Origin: Flavobacterium haoranii
GTDB lineage: Bacteria > Bacteroidota > Bacteroidia > Flavobacteriales > Flavobacteriaceae
Assembly (NCBI RefSeq): GCF_009363055.1
Contig: NZ_CP045292.1
Coordinates: 806,001-870,000, forward strand
Direction: 5' to 3'
Length of the DNA: 64,000 nt
Below, one piece after another: positions 19,295 to 27,884 of this stretch. The notes under the pieces are model-generated. The model had not been told where the DNA came from and did no database searches. It saw only the letters and a program-made list of their open reading frames with translations. How positions within the stretch are numbered: the stretch's first letter is position 1; every line of letters begins with the position of its first letter. Made by a program: the position numbers and the translations under genes.

Positions 19295-19669
19295 ATGGAA
19301 AAATTTGAATTAGCAATTATTGCACACGACGGAAAAAAAGCCGAAATGGTTCAGTTTATTAATAAAAATAAACATTTGTTAATTAAAGAAAATATCAAAA
19401 TTATAGCAACAGGAACGACTGGAGGTAAAGTAGAAAAAATAGGAATTAAAGTTAAAAAATTACTTTCTGGTCCACTTGGTGGCGATGCACAAATTGCAGC
19501 TAGAGTAGCAGAAGGCAAAACAAAAATGGTTCTATTTTTCAAAGATCCAGGTTCTAGCCATCCGCACGAACCCGATATTAATATGTTGATTAGAATTTGT
19601 GACGTGCACAACGTACCGCTTGCTACTAATGAAGCAACGGCACAATTATTATTAAATGCATTATTTTAA
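19295..19669 (+). CDS. mgsA: Methylglyoxal synthase
   Basis: This enzyme converts dihydroxyacetone phosphate to methylglyoxal plus phosphate, an overflow valve of glycolysis that releases phosphate. At 124 residues it is a little shorter than the E. coli enzyme but complete. IAHDGKKAEMVQFI, TGTTGGKVEK, SGPLGGDAQIAARVAEG (with the catalytic Asp) and FKDPGSSHPHEPDINMLIRICDVH are diagnostic. It lies directly after the glycolytic genes pfkA and gap. Confidence 0.95.
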   Translation: MEKFELAIIAHDGKKAEMVQFINKNKHLLIKENIKIIATGTTGGKVEKIGIKVKKLLSGPLGGDAQIAARVAEGKTKMVLFFKDPGSSHPHEPDINMLIRICDVHNVPLATNEATAQLLLNALF

Positions 19670-19689
19670 TTTGTAACTTTAAAATAAAA

Positions 19690-20355
19690 ATGATAACTCA
19701 GGATATTTTTGATTTTTTAAAGAATTTAAAAGAAAACAATAATAAAGATTGGTTTACAATTAATAAACCTACTTTTGAAAATGTACAAAAAAAGGCAAAG
19801 GAGTTTTTTAATGAAATTGGTTTTGAACTAGGAAAAGTAGATAGCATCGAAAAAGTAAATGTTTTTAGAATTTACCGCGATGTTCGTTTTTCTAAAGATA
19901 AAACTCCTTATAAATCTCATTTTAGCGCCGATTATAGAAGAACAAAACCTATGTTGCGTGGAGGTTATTATTTACACATAGAAAATAATAACAGTTTTAT
20001 TGGTGGTGGATTTTGGGATCCAAATAAAGAGGATTTATTGAGAATTAGAAAAGAGTTAGAAATTGATGCTTCTGAATTTAGAGAGATTATCAATTCTCAA
20101 GTGTTTAAAAATTTCTTTGGAGAATTAAAAGGAGAGGAGTTAGTAACAGCTCCAAAAGGATTTGATAAAACCCATCCGGATATTGATTTGATTAAGAAAA
20201 AACAGTATTTAGTAATGAGAAGTTTTACAAATAAAGAAGTTTTATCTAAAGATTTTCCAAAAGAGATTTTAGCTACTTTTGCAGCGATGCGACCATTCTT
20301 TGATTATATGAGTGCTGTCTTAACAACAGATCTTAACGGAGAAAGTTTGTATTAA
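19690..20355 (+). CDS. DUF2461 family protein
   Basis: This 221-residue protein matches the widespread DUF2461 (TIGR02453) family of unknown biochemical function. Typical segments are FLKNLKENNNKDWF near the N-terminus, VFRIYRDVRFSKDKTPYK, and YYLHIENNNSFIGGGFW in the middle. No signal peptide or membrane segment is seen, so it is cytoplasmic. Its TAA stop overlaps the stop of the convergent gene in a shared TTAA. It follows mgsA by 20 bases and could be co-transcribed with it. Confidence 0.88.
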   Translation: MITQDIFDFLKNLKENNNKDWFTINKPTFENVQKKAKEFFNEIGFELGKVDSIEKVNVFRIYRDVRFSKDKTPYKSHFSADYRRTKPMLRGGYYLHIENNNSFIGGGFWDPNKEDLLRIRKELEIDASEFREIINSQVFKNFFGELKGEELVTAPKGFDKTHPDIDLIKKKQYLVMRSFTNKEVLSKDFPKEILATFAAMRPFFDYMSAVLTTDLNGESLY

Positions 20356-20750
20356 AAAATTTCTTCAAAAAGTTGTATTTGACTTTTTAAGCGTTCTATT
20401 AATAAATTCATCATTCTTTTATTTAAGTTTGATGAATTTAGAATATATTCTTTGTATTCTGAAATAGTAAACATTCCAATAATAATTCCTTTCAAAGAAT
20501 TTCTGAACTTTATATCGCGCTGAATTGAATTTTCGATATACTGCATTTTCTTTTCTGGCGATAAACTAAAAAAAACTCCTTTTTGTTTAGTTGCATAATT
20601 TTTAAAAACCTCAATAAACAAATCGTTTTGAAATTTTAAAATAGGACGCAAAGTTTGATTTTGGAATTTTTCTTCAAGCGTAGAAGTTTCAAAAACATCT
20701 CCAATAGATTCACCACGAATTTCTAAAATTGCTTCATCTTTAGTTTTCAT
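20352..20750 (-). CDS. Conserved hypothetical cytoplasmic protein
   Basis: This 132-residue mostly alpha-helical protein has no signal peptide and no recognised catalytic motif. I recall close relatives in flavobacteria, sometimes labelled glyoxalase without visible support; the metal-binding residues of that fold are not apparent here. The most characteristic stretches are QNQTLRPILKFQNDL, QRDIKFRNSLKGIIIGMF and NKRMMNLLIERLKSQ. It is convergent with the DUF2461 gene. The function is unknown. Confidence 0.7.
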   Translation of the reverse strand: MKTKDEAILEIRGESIGDVFETSTLEEKFQNQTLRPILKFQNDLFIEVFKNYATKQKGVFFSLSPEKKMQYIENSIQRDIKFRNSLKGIIIGMFTISEYKEYILNSSNLNKRMMNLLIERLKSQIQLFEEIF

Positions 20751-20781
20751 AGCAGTAGCATTTTGATTTACTTAAAGTTAG

Positions 20782-20814
20782 AAAAAAAATAACCCCTGAT
20801 TGCTCAGAGGTTAT
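20782..20814 (-). terminator. Terminator of the ompA-type gene
   Basis: On the minus strand, ATAACCTCTGA pairs with TCAGGGGTTAT (one U-G) around a GCAA loop, followed by eight T residues. Confidence 0.8.
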
Positions 20815-20844
20815 AAAAGTTATTAAGAATTAATTGTTAATATA

Positions 20845-22104
20845 TTAATTCAATTTGAAAGTTACTCTTCTAACTAATTTTCTAGCAGCTTCAGATTTTA
20901 CATCAACTGAGTTATCTTCACCTTGTGGTTTAATAACCATTCTGTTAGCGTCAATACCAGCTTTAACAATTATAGCTTTAACTGCTTCAGCACGAGCACC
21001 AGATAAATTTTTGTTATAATCTGAATCACCAATTTCATCAGCATAACCTACAACATCAACTGATTTTCCATTGTTTGATTTTAAGTAATTAACAATAAAG
21101 TTAATAGCTCCGTAAGATGAATTTGTAGGTTGTGTTGAATTGAAATCGAAATAAACATTTACATAACCACCATTGATAATTTCTTCTAAAGAAGTACCTT
21201 CAGCAACATTATTTCCTTTCATTTTGTTGATATAATCTTCAATTTGATCTGGAACTCCATTTTTATTTAAATCGATTCCTCTACCTTTAGTATCAACATC
21301 AATACCAGCCATAGTGTTTGGTTCAACATCTAAATAATCTGGCACACCATCACGGTCTGTATCATTTAACATAACTTCAAGATCAGCAACTCTTTTTTCT
21401 AAAGCAGCATATCTTTCAGCGTCTTTATCAACAACATACCAATCTGCATGAGTTTTGTTTTTACCTAAATAAATAGAAAGTCCTAATGAGAAGTTATATA
21501 ACGTACTGTTAAAACCTCTATCTTCTTTTACAGCAGGATCTTCATAACCATCAAATGTATATTGTTGGTTAACATTGTTAATCATTGAAAAATCTGCGTT
21601 TAGGGCAACGCGATTAGAAATTTTATATTAAGCAGTTAAACCTAAAATAAAATTTGTCATATCGTCATTTCCATCAAAATTATCATTTGTCATAAATGAA
21701 AATCCTAAACCAGAATGAGCTTGAAGGTTTAATCTTTGTGTCCAATCTTCGAAACTTAAAACTCTACCTAAATTTACAACTCCTTGTAAACTTGAACGGT
21801 AGTATTTTCCATCAAAGCTATTTGATTCTGATTTATTTTTGAAAGAATCTAAACCAAAATCTAATTTTAAACCGAATTTATTGTTAAACATGTATCTAAC
21901 ACCTAAATCTCCATGAATAAAGTTTGTGTTAGAAGCATAGTAATTAACCGAAAATGGAGCAGTTGGTTTGCTTAATCCAGCGTTAACGTCAATTGACCAT
22001 TTGTTATAGTTTCCATTTTCTGATGAATTCTCAGTATACTCTTGTGCATTAACAGTACAAGTGGTTAAAGCAACTAATGAAAAAACTTTAAGTAATTGTT
22101 TCAT
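20845..22104 (-). pseudogene. OmpA family porin with TSP3 repeats, interrupted by an in-frame stop
   Basis: The gene encodes a 419-codon OmpA-type protein: signal peptide (MKQLLKVFSLVALTTCTVNAQ), an N-terminal outer-membrane beta-barrel, a coiled segment (YAALEKRVADLEVML), calcium-binding thrombospondin-3-like repeats (DTDRDGVPDYLDVEPNT, DLNKNGVPDQIEDYI), and a C-terminal OmpA domain that binds peptidoglycan (GYADEIGDSDYN, NLSGARAEAVK). Codon 159 is TAA (21628-21630), exactly where relatives carry Gln or Lys in the last barrel strands. The frame is otherwise uninterrupted on both sides, so a single CAA or AAA to TAA change explains it. Unless the stop is suppressed or is a sequencing error, the protein is truncated before the barrel closes. 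A terminator follows the gene. Confidence 0.87.
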
Positions 22105-22172
22105 TTTATAGTTTTTATAATTTTTAGCGAAAATAGACAAATTGTTTCAAACCAAAAAAAAACCTAAAAATG

Positions 22173-23411
22173 TTAATTATTTTTACCAAATGTTGATATT
22201 TCGTTAATTTCTAAATCGAAATATTGTACTGAAGCAATAACATGATCAAAAATATCCGCCATAATGTGTTCGTAGTTTTCCCATACTTTATCTTTAGAAA
22301 AACAATAGATTTCTAATGGAATTCCCATTTCTGTAGGTTGTAAATGACGAACCATTATCATCATATCTTTATTAATTCCAGGATGTGATACTATGTATTG
22401 GTTTATACATTTTCTGAATAGTCCCAGATTAGTTAAGTTTCTTCCATTAACGATAACCGATTTATCAATATTATTATTCTCGTTGAATTTATTAATATCA
22501 GCTTGTCTATGTTCTATATAGGATGAAATATGTTGAATTGATTTAAAATAATCTAATTCTTCGTCTTTTATGAATCGTACAGTACTCGATTTTATAAGAA
22601 TATGACGTTTAATTCTTCTACCATCAGAATTTAACATTCCTCTCCAATTCTTGAAACTATCTGAGATTAAACTATATGTTGGAATGGTGGTAGTTGTGTT
22701 ATCGAAATTTCTAACTTTTACAGTTGCTAAGTTAATTTCAATAACATCTCCGTCTGCGCCAAATTTTTCCATAGTGATCCAATCTCCAATTCGAACCATA
22801 TCATTAACAGATACAGAAATACTGGCTACAAACCCTAAAATAGTATCTCTAAATATTAAGATGATAATAGCTGAAATAGAACCAAAAGCTGTTAAAAAGG
22901 TAACTTTTTCTATGTTAAATAATATAGAAATAAATGAAAACACACCAAACATCCACAGTAAAATCATAATTACCTGAATATAACTGTCGATTGGTTTATC
23001 GCTAAATCTTGGTTTTTCCTTTAAGTAATCTTTTAAAGCATTAAAAACACTTCGAATTATCCAAAGCGAAAGTAAAATGATATAAATTTTAATTCCTTTC
23101 TCAAAGAAACTTTCCCATTTAGTAAAATCGGTTAAGATTACTGGGACAGTTTTATAAATAAATAGTAATGGAATTAAATGGGCAATGTATTTGGCTGTTT
23201 TATTGGCTATTAAAAAATCATCGAAAGTAGATTTTGTTTTTGCAGCAACAATTGCCAAAATTATAATTAAAACTTTTTTAAAAATATAATCTAATATATA
23301 AGCAATAATAACTAAAATGATAATATTAATCAATAAATTAACATAAGCGGAAGTCGTTTCACCTACGCCTAAATCAACAAGTAATTTATCTGCCCAATTA
23401 AATAATTTCAT
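22173..23411 (-). CDS. MscS-family mechanosensitive channel, YbdG-like
   Basis: This 412-residue inner-membrane protein resembles the YbdG-type small-conductance channels. It has about five hydrophobic helices in the first 200 residues (LLINIIILVIIAYILDYIF, IYIILLSLWIIRSVFNAL, MILLWMFGVFSFISIL). The pore helix and beta-domain entry follow (FGSISAIIILIFRDTILGFVASI, RIGDWITM, DGDVIEINLATVKVRNFDNTTTTIPT). A cytoplasmic domain follows to the end. It would open on hypo-osmotic stress. The start directly abuts the stop of the DUF3817 gene, so the three genes from 24301 down to 22173 form one operon. Confidence 0.9.
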   Translation of the reverse strand: MKLFNWADKLLVDLGVGETTSAYVNLLINIIILVIIAYILDYIFKKVLIIILAIVAAKTKSTFDDFLIANKTAKYIAHLIPLLFIYKTVPVILTDFTKWESFFEKGIKIYIILLSLWIIRSVFNALKDYLKEKPRFSDKPIDSYIQVIMILLWMFGVFSFISILFNIEKVTFLTAFGSISAIIILIFRDTILGFVASISVSVNDMVRIGDWITMEKFGADGDVIEINLATVKVRNFDNTTTTIPTYSLISDSFKNWRGMLNSDGRRIKRHILIKSSTVRFIKDEELDYFKSIQHISSYIEHRQADINKFNENNNIDKSVIVNGRNLTNLGLFRKCINQYIVSHPGINKDMMIMVRHLQPTEMGIPLEIYCFSKDKVWENYEHIMADIFDHVIASVQYFDLEINEISTFGKNN

Positions 23412-23696
23412 CTAAACTTCTTTTAAATATTTCTTTTCTACATAAAAAGTACCAAATGGAAGTACTGAAGATATGCAAATGATAAAATACTTTTTAAAAT
23501 TCCAATTTAATTCAAATTTCAATAAAGTAGCTAAAGCAATATATAATAAGAATAAAATTCCGTGTGTAATTCCAATAGGAAATAATAAAGTTTTATATAA
23601 TTCTAAATTCAAATTTTTGGTAACCAACATATTTGAAAATAATACTAATAAAGATACACCTTCTAATAAGGCAACAATTTTAAAAATTTTTATCAT
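23412..23696 (-). CDS. DUF3817 small integral membrane protein
   Basis: This 94-residue protein has three hydrophobic helices (IVALLEGVSLLVLFSNML, GITHGILFLLYIALATLL, YFIICISSVLPFGTFYVE), matching the DUF3817 (YdzA-like) family. The EGVSLL and GITHGILFLLY motifs are typical. Function is unknown. The start overlaps the end of the VTT gene by four bases and its stop abuts the MscS gene, so translation is probably coupled. Confidence 0.85.
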   Translation of the reverse strand: MIKIFKIVALLEGVSLLVLFSNMLVTKNLNLELYKTLLFPIGITHGILFLLYIALATLLKFELNWNFKKYFIICISSVLPFGTFYVEKKYLKEV

Positions 23697-24301
23697 GATA
23701 AAGCAGAATAAATGGCATATCCATAAATAACAAAACGCAAGAATCGTAATGAAGCAAATAAAAAGAAATAACGCTCCGAAAATCTAATCATTCCGGCTGC
23801 CAAGCATGCCATAGCAAAAGGTAATGGTAAAAGAGCTCCTACAGCAATAAGTAAGCCTCCCCATTTTTGCATATTTTGAATATGCTTAGTCATTCTTCCT
23901 TCTAAATAGTTATTTATTTTAGGTATTAACAATAAGGTTCTACCAAAATAATATGAAAATACTCCGCCTGAAAATGATAAAAATGCCAAGAAAGTTAAAT
24001 AGAGTAGAGGTGATTCAGAATTTTTGGTCCAAGCAATAAATATATCTGGAGGCAATAAACCTAAGAAACTTTCTGAAATTAAAAAAACTGTAAAAATTAA
24101 GGTGTCACTTAAATTATTTGTAATATAAAGTAACATATCATTAATACTCATTACTCTATAATTTATAAACAACAACACTGCTATAAATAATAAAATAGGT
24201 AACAAAGCTTTTTTAGTATTTTCCCAAATAAATCTATAGAAACCAGTATATTTATAATACTGATGTAATAAACGTAATTTAGATTTTTTATGTTTTTGCA
24301 T
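23693..24301 (-). CDS. VTT-domain (DedA/YqaA-like) membrane protein
   Basis: This 202-residue inner-membrane protein has four to five hydrophobic segments: LLPILLFIAVLLFINYRV, DTLIFTVFLISESFLGLLPP, LYLTFLAFLSFSGGVFSYYFGR, GGLLIAVGALLPLPFAMAC. The FGR motif and the helix-breaking ALLPLPF pattern match VTT/SNARE-associated proteins, some of which scramble or flip lipid carriers. It is the first gene of a three-gene operon with the DUF3817 protein and the channel. The substrate is not deducible. Confidence 0.8.
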   Translation of the reverse strand: MQKHKKSKLRLLHQYYKYTGFYRFIWENTKKALLPILLFIAVLLFINYRVMSINDMLLYITNNLSDTLIFTVFLISESFLGLLPPDIFIAWTKNSESPLLYLTFLAFLSFSGGVFSYYFGRTLLLIPKINNYLEGRMTKHIQNMQKWGGLLIAVGALLPLPFAMACLAAGMIRFSERYFFLFASLRFLRFVIYGYAIYSALS

Positions 24302-24366
24302 TTCTAATTTTTATTATGAGCGTAAAAATAAAGACTTCTAATGGAGTATTACGTTAAATTATAGAT

Positions 24367-24395
24367 AAAAAAATCGGCCATAGACCGATTTTTTT
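24367..24395 (-). terminator. Terminator downstream of the 24799 gene
   Basis: The 11-bp arms AAAAAAATCGG and CCGATTTTTTT enclose a 7-base loop, so the hairpin can work in either direction. It lies just after the stop of the minus-strand gene at 24422. Confidence 0.75.
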
Positions 24396-24400
24396 ATAAT

Positions 24401-24418
24401 ATTATGTAAAATAGAAAA
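24401..24418 (+). repeat. 18-bp direct repeat, copy 1
   Basis: ATTATGTAAAATAGAAAA is repeated exactly at 24904-24921. The copies flank the gene at 24422-24799 and lie just outside both its ends. Confidence 0.75.
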
Positions 24419-24421
24419 ATA

Positions 24422-24799
24422 TTAGAATGCTAAGAAAGCTTCGTTGTAAGCTTTAATGTCAAGCACATTATTTTTCTTACTTAAGTCTGTTAATAACGAT
24501 AAATAGTATTCTAAACTTTCAATATCGTTTGATTCTGAGAATCTTGAAATTTCTTCTTGAGTTTCTTCTTCTGATTCGTTTTCCTCAATATCTGCAGGAA
24601 TTGAAATTAAAAATGCTTTATTGTTTTCTAAATGCTCATAAGCCAAACGTAAAGATTTTGTTACTGTAGGAAGATTTTCTTGCATAGAAATTTCTCTAAC
24701 TTTTTTTAAATCTTCAACAATTTCAGAAACATCAAATTTGTCTTGTAATAAATTCTTCTGAATTTTCTCAATTAATTTAATTGCATTTTTATTTTCCAT
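24422..24799 (-). CDS. Hypothetical acidic cytoplasmic protein
   Basis: I do not recognise this 125-residue protein. It is highly acidic in the middle (ENESEEETQEEI) and otherwise predicted helical. It has no signal peptide or membrane segment. The N-terminal helix (AIKLIEKIQKNLL) and the segment PTVTKSLRLAYEHLE are its most structured-looking parts. It has its own terminator and is bracketed by an exact 18-bp direct repeat. It is divergent from the DUF294 gene, with a 170-base A/T-rich intergenic region between them. The function is unknown. Confidence 0.7.
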   Translation of the reverse strand: MENKNAIKLIEKIQKNLLQDKFDVSEIVEDLKKVREISMQENLPTVTKSLRLAYEHLENNKAFLISIPADIEENESEEETQEEISRFSESNDIESLEYYLSLLTDLSKKNNVLDIKAYNEAFLAF

Positions 24800-24903
24800 C
24801 TGTGTTATTTTAATTGGGTTCGCAAAAATAGTTATTTTTCTAATGTGTTCAAACTTAATTATGTCTTAATTACAGTAATATTTATATTTGAATTATAATA
24901 TAC

Positions 24904-24921
24904 ATTATGTAAAATAGAAAA
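24904..24921 (+). repeat. 18-bp direct repeat, copy 2
   Basis: This is an identical second copy of ATTATGTAAAATAGAAAA, 503 bases from copy 1, in the region between the divergent genes at 24799 and 24970. Confidence 0.75.
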
Positions 24922-24969
24922 TTTTATTGTATTCATTTTTCTTGTATATTTACTAAAAGTTATTCATAT

Positions 24970-26889
24970 ATGAAAAACCCTATTGCAGAACGTATTGCAG
25001 ATTTTTTAAAGCAATTTCATCCGTTTAAAGAATTGAAGTATGAAGATATTCTTAATGTCGCAAAAAATTGTTCAGTTATTTATTTAGAAAAAAATCAAAT
25101 ACTTTTTAACGTTAATGATAAGACACATAGTGATTTCTATGTGGTTGCAAATGGTGCTATAGGATTATCTGTAACATCTGACACGGATGATATATTAATT
25201 GACAAGTGTGATGAAGGTGATATTTTAGGATTACGACCGTTTTTTGCAAAAGATAATTATTTAATGACTGCAAAAGCTCGTGAAGAAAGTGTTGTTTATG
25301 CAATTCCAATAGAAACATTTAAACCAATTGCAATGCAAAATACTGATGTATTAGACTTTTTATTACAGAGTTTTGCATCAAATACTAGAAATCCTCTTGA
25401 TAAGAACAACAAAGGAAAATTAATTTCTGAGAATGTAATTTATGATGATGCTTCTAACGAAATTCAATTTTTTCAACCTATAAATTATACTAAAAATCCA
25501 GTTACGGCTTCACCACACGACATTGTTAAATTTGTTGCCCAAACTATGTCTTCTAGAAAAATTGGTAGTATTATTATTCAAGAAAAAAAACTTCCTGTAG
25601 GAATTGTAACCGATAAAGATTTACGATCTAAAATTGCAACTGGTTTATTTTCAATAGACACTCCAATTCATAAAATAATGTCTTCTCCCGTTATTACAGT
25701 TCCTGAAAATCTTTCAATTGCTGAAGCACAAATAAGTATGTTAAAGAATAATGTAGGTCATTTATGCGTAACAAGAGATGGAAGCAATCAATCGGAATTA
25801 ACTGGAATTATTTCGGAGCACGACGTAGTTGTAGCACAAGCTAATAATCCTGGAGTATTAATAAAAGAAACCAAAAGAGCCGAAAAAACAGATGATTTAG
25901 TTGTTGTTAGACGAAAACTAACTGATTTAATTCAGAATTCTATAGATAAAAACATTCCAATAAATCATATTTGTTCTATAACTGGAGAAATTAATAATGC
26001 CATTATAAAAAAATGTATTGATTTATCTATTGAAAAAATTGGAACTCCTCCTCCAGCCCAATTTGCATGGTTTAATATTGGAAGTCAAGGGCGAAAAGAA
26101 CAATTACTTTTAACTGATCAGGACAATGCTATTGTTTTTGAGGATGTGGAAGATGATCGATATGACGAAGTAAAAAAATACTTTTTAGATTTAGCTCAAA
26201 AAGTAACCAAAAAACTAAATAAAATTGGTTACGATTACTGCCCAGCAGAAATGATGGCTAGTAATCCACTTTGGTGTAAATCGTTAAGTGATTGGAAAAA
26301 TCAATTTAAAGGATGGATACAAACTCCGGGAGAAAAAGGAATTTTAATGTGTACTATTTTCTTTGACTATGATTTTGTTTATGGTGAAGAAACTTTAATA
26401 AATGAAATATCAAATGTAGTTTTTGGCGAAACAGAGAAAAATGATTTATTCTTTGCTTATTTAGGAGCTGATGCTTTAAAAAATCCAGCACCACTAGGAT
26501 TCTTTAGACAATTTTTAGTAGAAAATGATGGCGAACACAAAGACACTTTTGATATTAAAGCTAGAGGTTTGGTTCCATTAATTGATGCGGCACGATTGTT
26601 AGCTATTCAATGCGGAATTAGACATAATGACAATACTGCTTATCGCTTTATGAAATTAGCCGAAAAAGAACCTCAAAATGCGGCAATATTTGAAGCTTGT
26701 GCAGAAGCTTTTTTAGAACTTTTAAAGTTTAGAACCGAAGAAGGATTACGAAATAGTTCAAATGGTAGGTATTTGAATTTAAGTGAGTTATCAAAATTAG
26801 ATAAAGTAAAACTTAAAAATGCTTTTCAACCCATTTCTGAGATTCAAGAGATTATAAAAAATCGTTTTCAATTAACTTATTTTACGTAA
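24970..26889 (+). CDS. cNMP-binding/CBS/DUF294 nucleotidyltransferase-like signalling protein
   Basis: This 639-residue cytoplasmic protein has four parts in order: a cyclic-nucleotide-binding-like domain (about 10-145, DFYVVANGAIGLSV, EGDILGLRPFF), a CBS pair (about 175-295, VTDKDLRSKIA, IISEHDVVVA), a DUF294 nucleotidyltransferase-like domain with GSQGRKEQLLLTDQDNA (about 370-390), and a DUF294 C-terminal helical domain. Related proteins are commonly encoded beside acetate transport and acetyl-CoA synthetase genes and are presumed to sense nucleotides or regulate activity by nucleotidylation, though the target is unproven. Here it heads a three-gene operon with an exonuclease, facing the acs cluster. 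Confidence 0.87.
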   Translation: MKNPIAERIADFLKQFHPFKELKYEDILNVAKNCSVIYLEKNQILFNVNDKTHSDFYVVANGAIGLSVTSDTDDILIDKCDEGDILGLRPFFAKDNYLMTAKAREESVVYAIPIETFKPIAMQNTDVLDFLLQSFASNTRNPLDKNNKGKLISENVIYDDASNEIQFFQPINYTKNPVTASPHDIVKFVAQTMSSRKIGSIIIQEKKLPVGIVTDKDLRSKIATGLFSIDTPIHKIMSSPVITVPENLSIAEAQISMLKNNVGHLCVTRDGSNQSELTGIISEHDVVVAQANNPGVLIKETKRAEKTDDLVVVRRKLTDLIQNSIDKNIPINHICSITGEINNAIIKKCIDLSIEKIGTPPPAQFAWFNIGSQGRKEQLLLTDQDNAIVFEDVEDDRYDEVKKYFLDLAQKVTKKLNKIGYDYCPAEMMASNPLWCKSLSDWKNQFKGWIQTPGEKGILMCTIFFDYDFVYGEETLINEISNVVFGETEKNDLFFAYLGADALKNPAPLGFFRQFLVENDGEHKDTFDIKARGLVPLIDAARLLAIQCGIRHNDNTAYRFMKLAEKEPQNAAIFEACAEAFLELLKFRTEEGLRNSSNGRYLNLSELSKLDKVKLKNAFQPISEIQEIIKNRFQLTYFT

Positions 26890-26892
26890 TAT

Positions 26893-27495
26893 ATGAGTTG
26901 GAATTGGTTTAAAAAAATAGCAAAAGAACAGCCTAAATTTTGGGAAAATTATTTAGCTTCTTTTGAGAAATCTGAAGGTTCAAATAGATATGTTGTATTC
27001 GATTGTGAAACTACTGGATTAGATATTAAATCGGATCGCATACTTTCTATTGGTGCTGTTGCCATTGAAAATAACAAGATTTTAGTAAGTTCTACATTTT
27101 CACTTTTTGTTAAACAAGATATTTTTAAGCCAGAAACGGTTTCAATTCATGGAATTTTAAAAGAAGGCGAAGAAAAAGTAGTTGAAGCGGAAGCTGTGAT
27201 TCAATTTTTAGAATTTATAAAAAATGCCACTTTGGTTGGACACCATATCAATTTTGATATTGAAATGATTAATCAAGCTTTAAAGCGATTAGATTTAAGA
27301 AAATTAAAAAATCAATACATGGATACTGATATTATGTTTCAAAAATACAAACATTATCCAAGTGAACAACACTCTTCTTTAGACGAATTGTGTGATGAAT
27401 TTAAAGTTAGAAAATCAGATAGACACACTGCAACTGGAGATGCATTTATTACAGCTTTAATCTTTTTAAAACTAAAGAAAAAGCTATCTATTTAA
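26893..27495 (+). CDS. DnaQ-like DEDDh 3'-5' exonuclease
   Basis: This 200-residue protein is an exonuclease of the DnaQ superfamily. The metal ligands are in VFDCETTGLD (Asp and Glu), GHHINFDIEM (Asp) and HTATGDAFITA (His and Asp), giving the DEDDh signature. It has no polymerase domain. The gene starts three bases after the DUF294 gene, a pairing seen in several acetate-related clusters (from memory). In this setting it may degrade a nucleotide signal or RNA rather than proofread DNA, but that is inference. Confidence 0.88.
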   Translation: MSWNWFKKIAKEQPKFWENYLASFEKSEGSNRYVVFDCETTGLDIKSDRILSIGAVAIENNKILVSSTFSLFVKQDIFKPETVSIHGILKEGEEKVVEAEAVIQFLEFIKNATLVGHHINFDIEMINQALKRLDLRKLKNQYMDTDIMFQKYKHYPSEQHSSLDELCDEFKVRKSDRHTATGDAFITALIFLKLKKKLSI

Positions 27496-27870
27496 ATGAA
27501 AATCAAAATTTTATTATTAATTTCTTTCTTATTTTGTTTTCTAGAATGGGGAAACAATAAAGCTGCTTTTATATTTGAAATCATCTATACCATTTTTATT
27601 GAAAAGTTATCAGTAGGAAATTTTTTTCACCCAATTATTTTCTTAAGTTTTATTTCAATTCTTATAATTCTAACTAGTTTATTTGCTAATATTAATATTA
27701 AACTTGAAAAAATAACTGTAATTTTTTTAACGTTATTGGTTTTATTTTTCTTATTAATAGGTTTATTATCAATTCGTTATAAGATCATTATTTCAACTCT
27801 GCCGTTTTTATATTTTTCAAATTTGTATTTTAAACAACTTAGAAATCAAAAAAAAATGCTTTCAAATTGA
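27496..27870 (+). CDS. Small integral membrane protein, unknown function
   Basis: This 124-residue protein starts at the base directly after the exonuclease stop codon and has four hydrophobic helices (ILLLISFLFCFLEWG, PIIFLSFISILIILTSLF, VIFLTLLVLFFLLIGLLS, IIISTLPFLYFSNLYF). The C-terminus is basic (FKQLRNQKKMLS). No family is recognised. Gapless placement implies co-translation with the exonuclease. The terminator stem begins inside its last codons. Confidence 0.7.
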   Translation: MKIKILLLISFLFCFLEWGNNKAAFIFEIIYTIFIEKLSVGNFFHPIIFLSFISILIILTSLFANINIKLEKITVIFLTLLVLFFLLIGLLSIRYKIIISTLPFLYFSNLYFKQLRNQKKMLSN

Positions 27871-27884
27871 AAGCATTTTTTTTT
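27851..27884. terminator. Bidirectional terminator between the DUF294 operon and acs
   Basis: A long A/T-flanked stem (AATGCTTTCAA with TTGAAAGCATT) overlaps the 27870 stop codon. A and T runs on its two sides suit convergent termination. Confidence 0.8.

Noticed and set aside
20845..21585. A separate 246-residue OmpA protein starting at 21585
   Set aside because: It lacks a signal peptide and the first barrel strands, and is in the same frame as the upstream part across a single stop codon.
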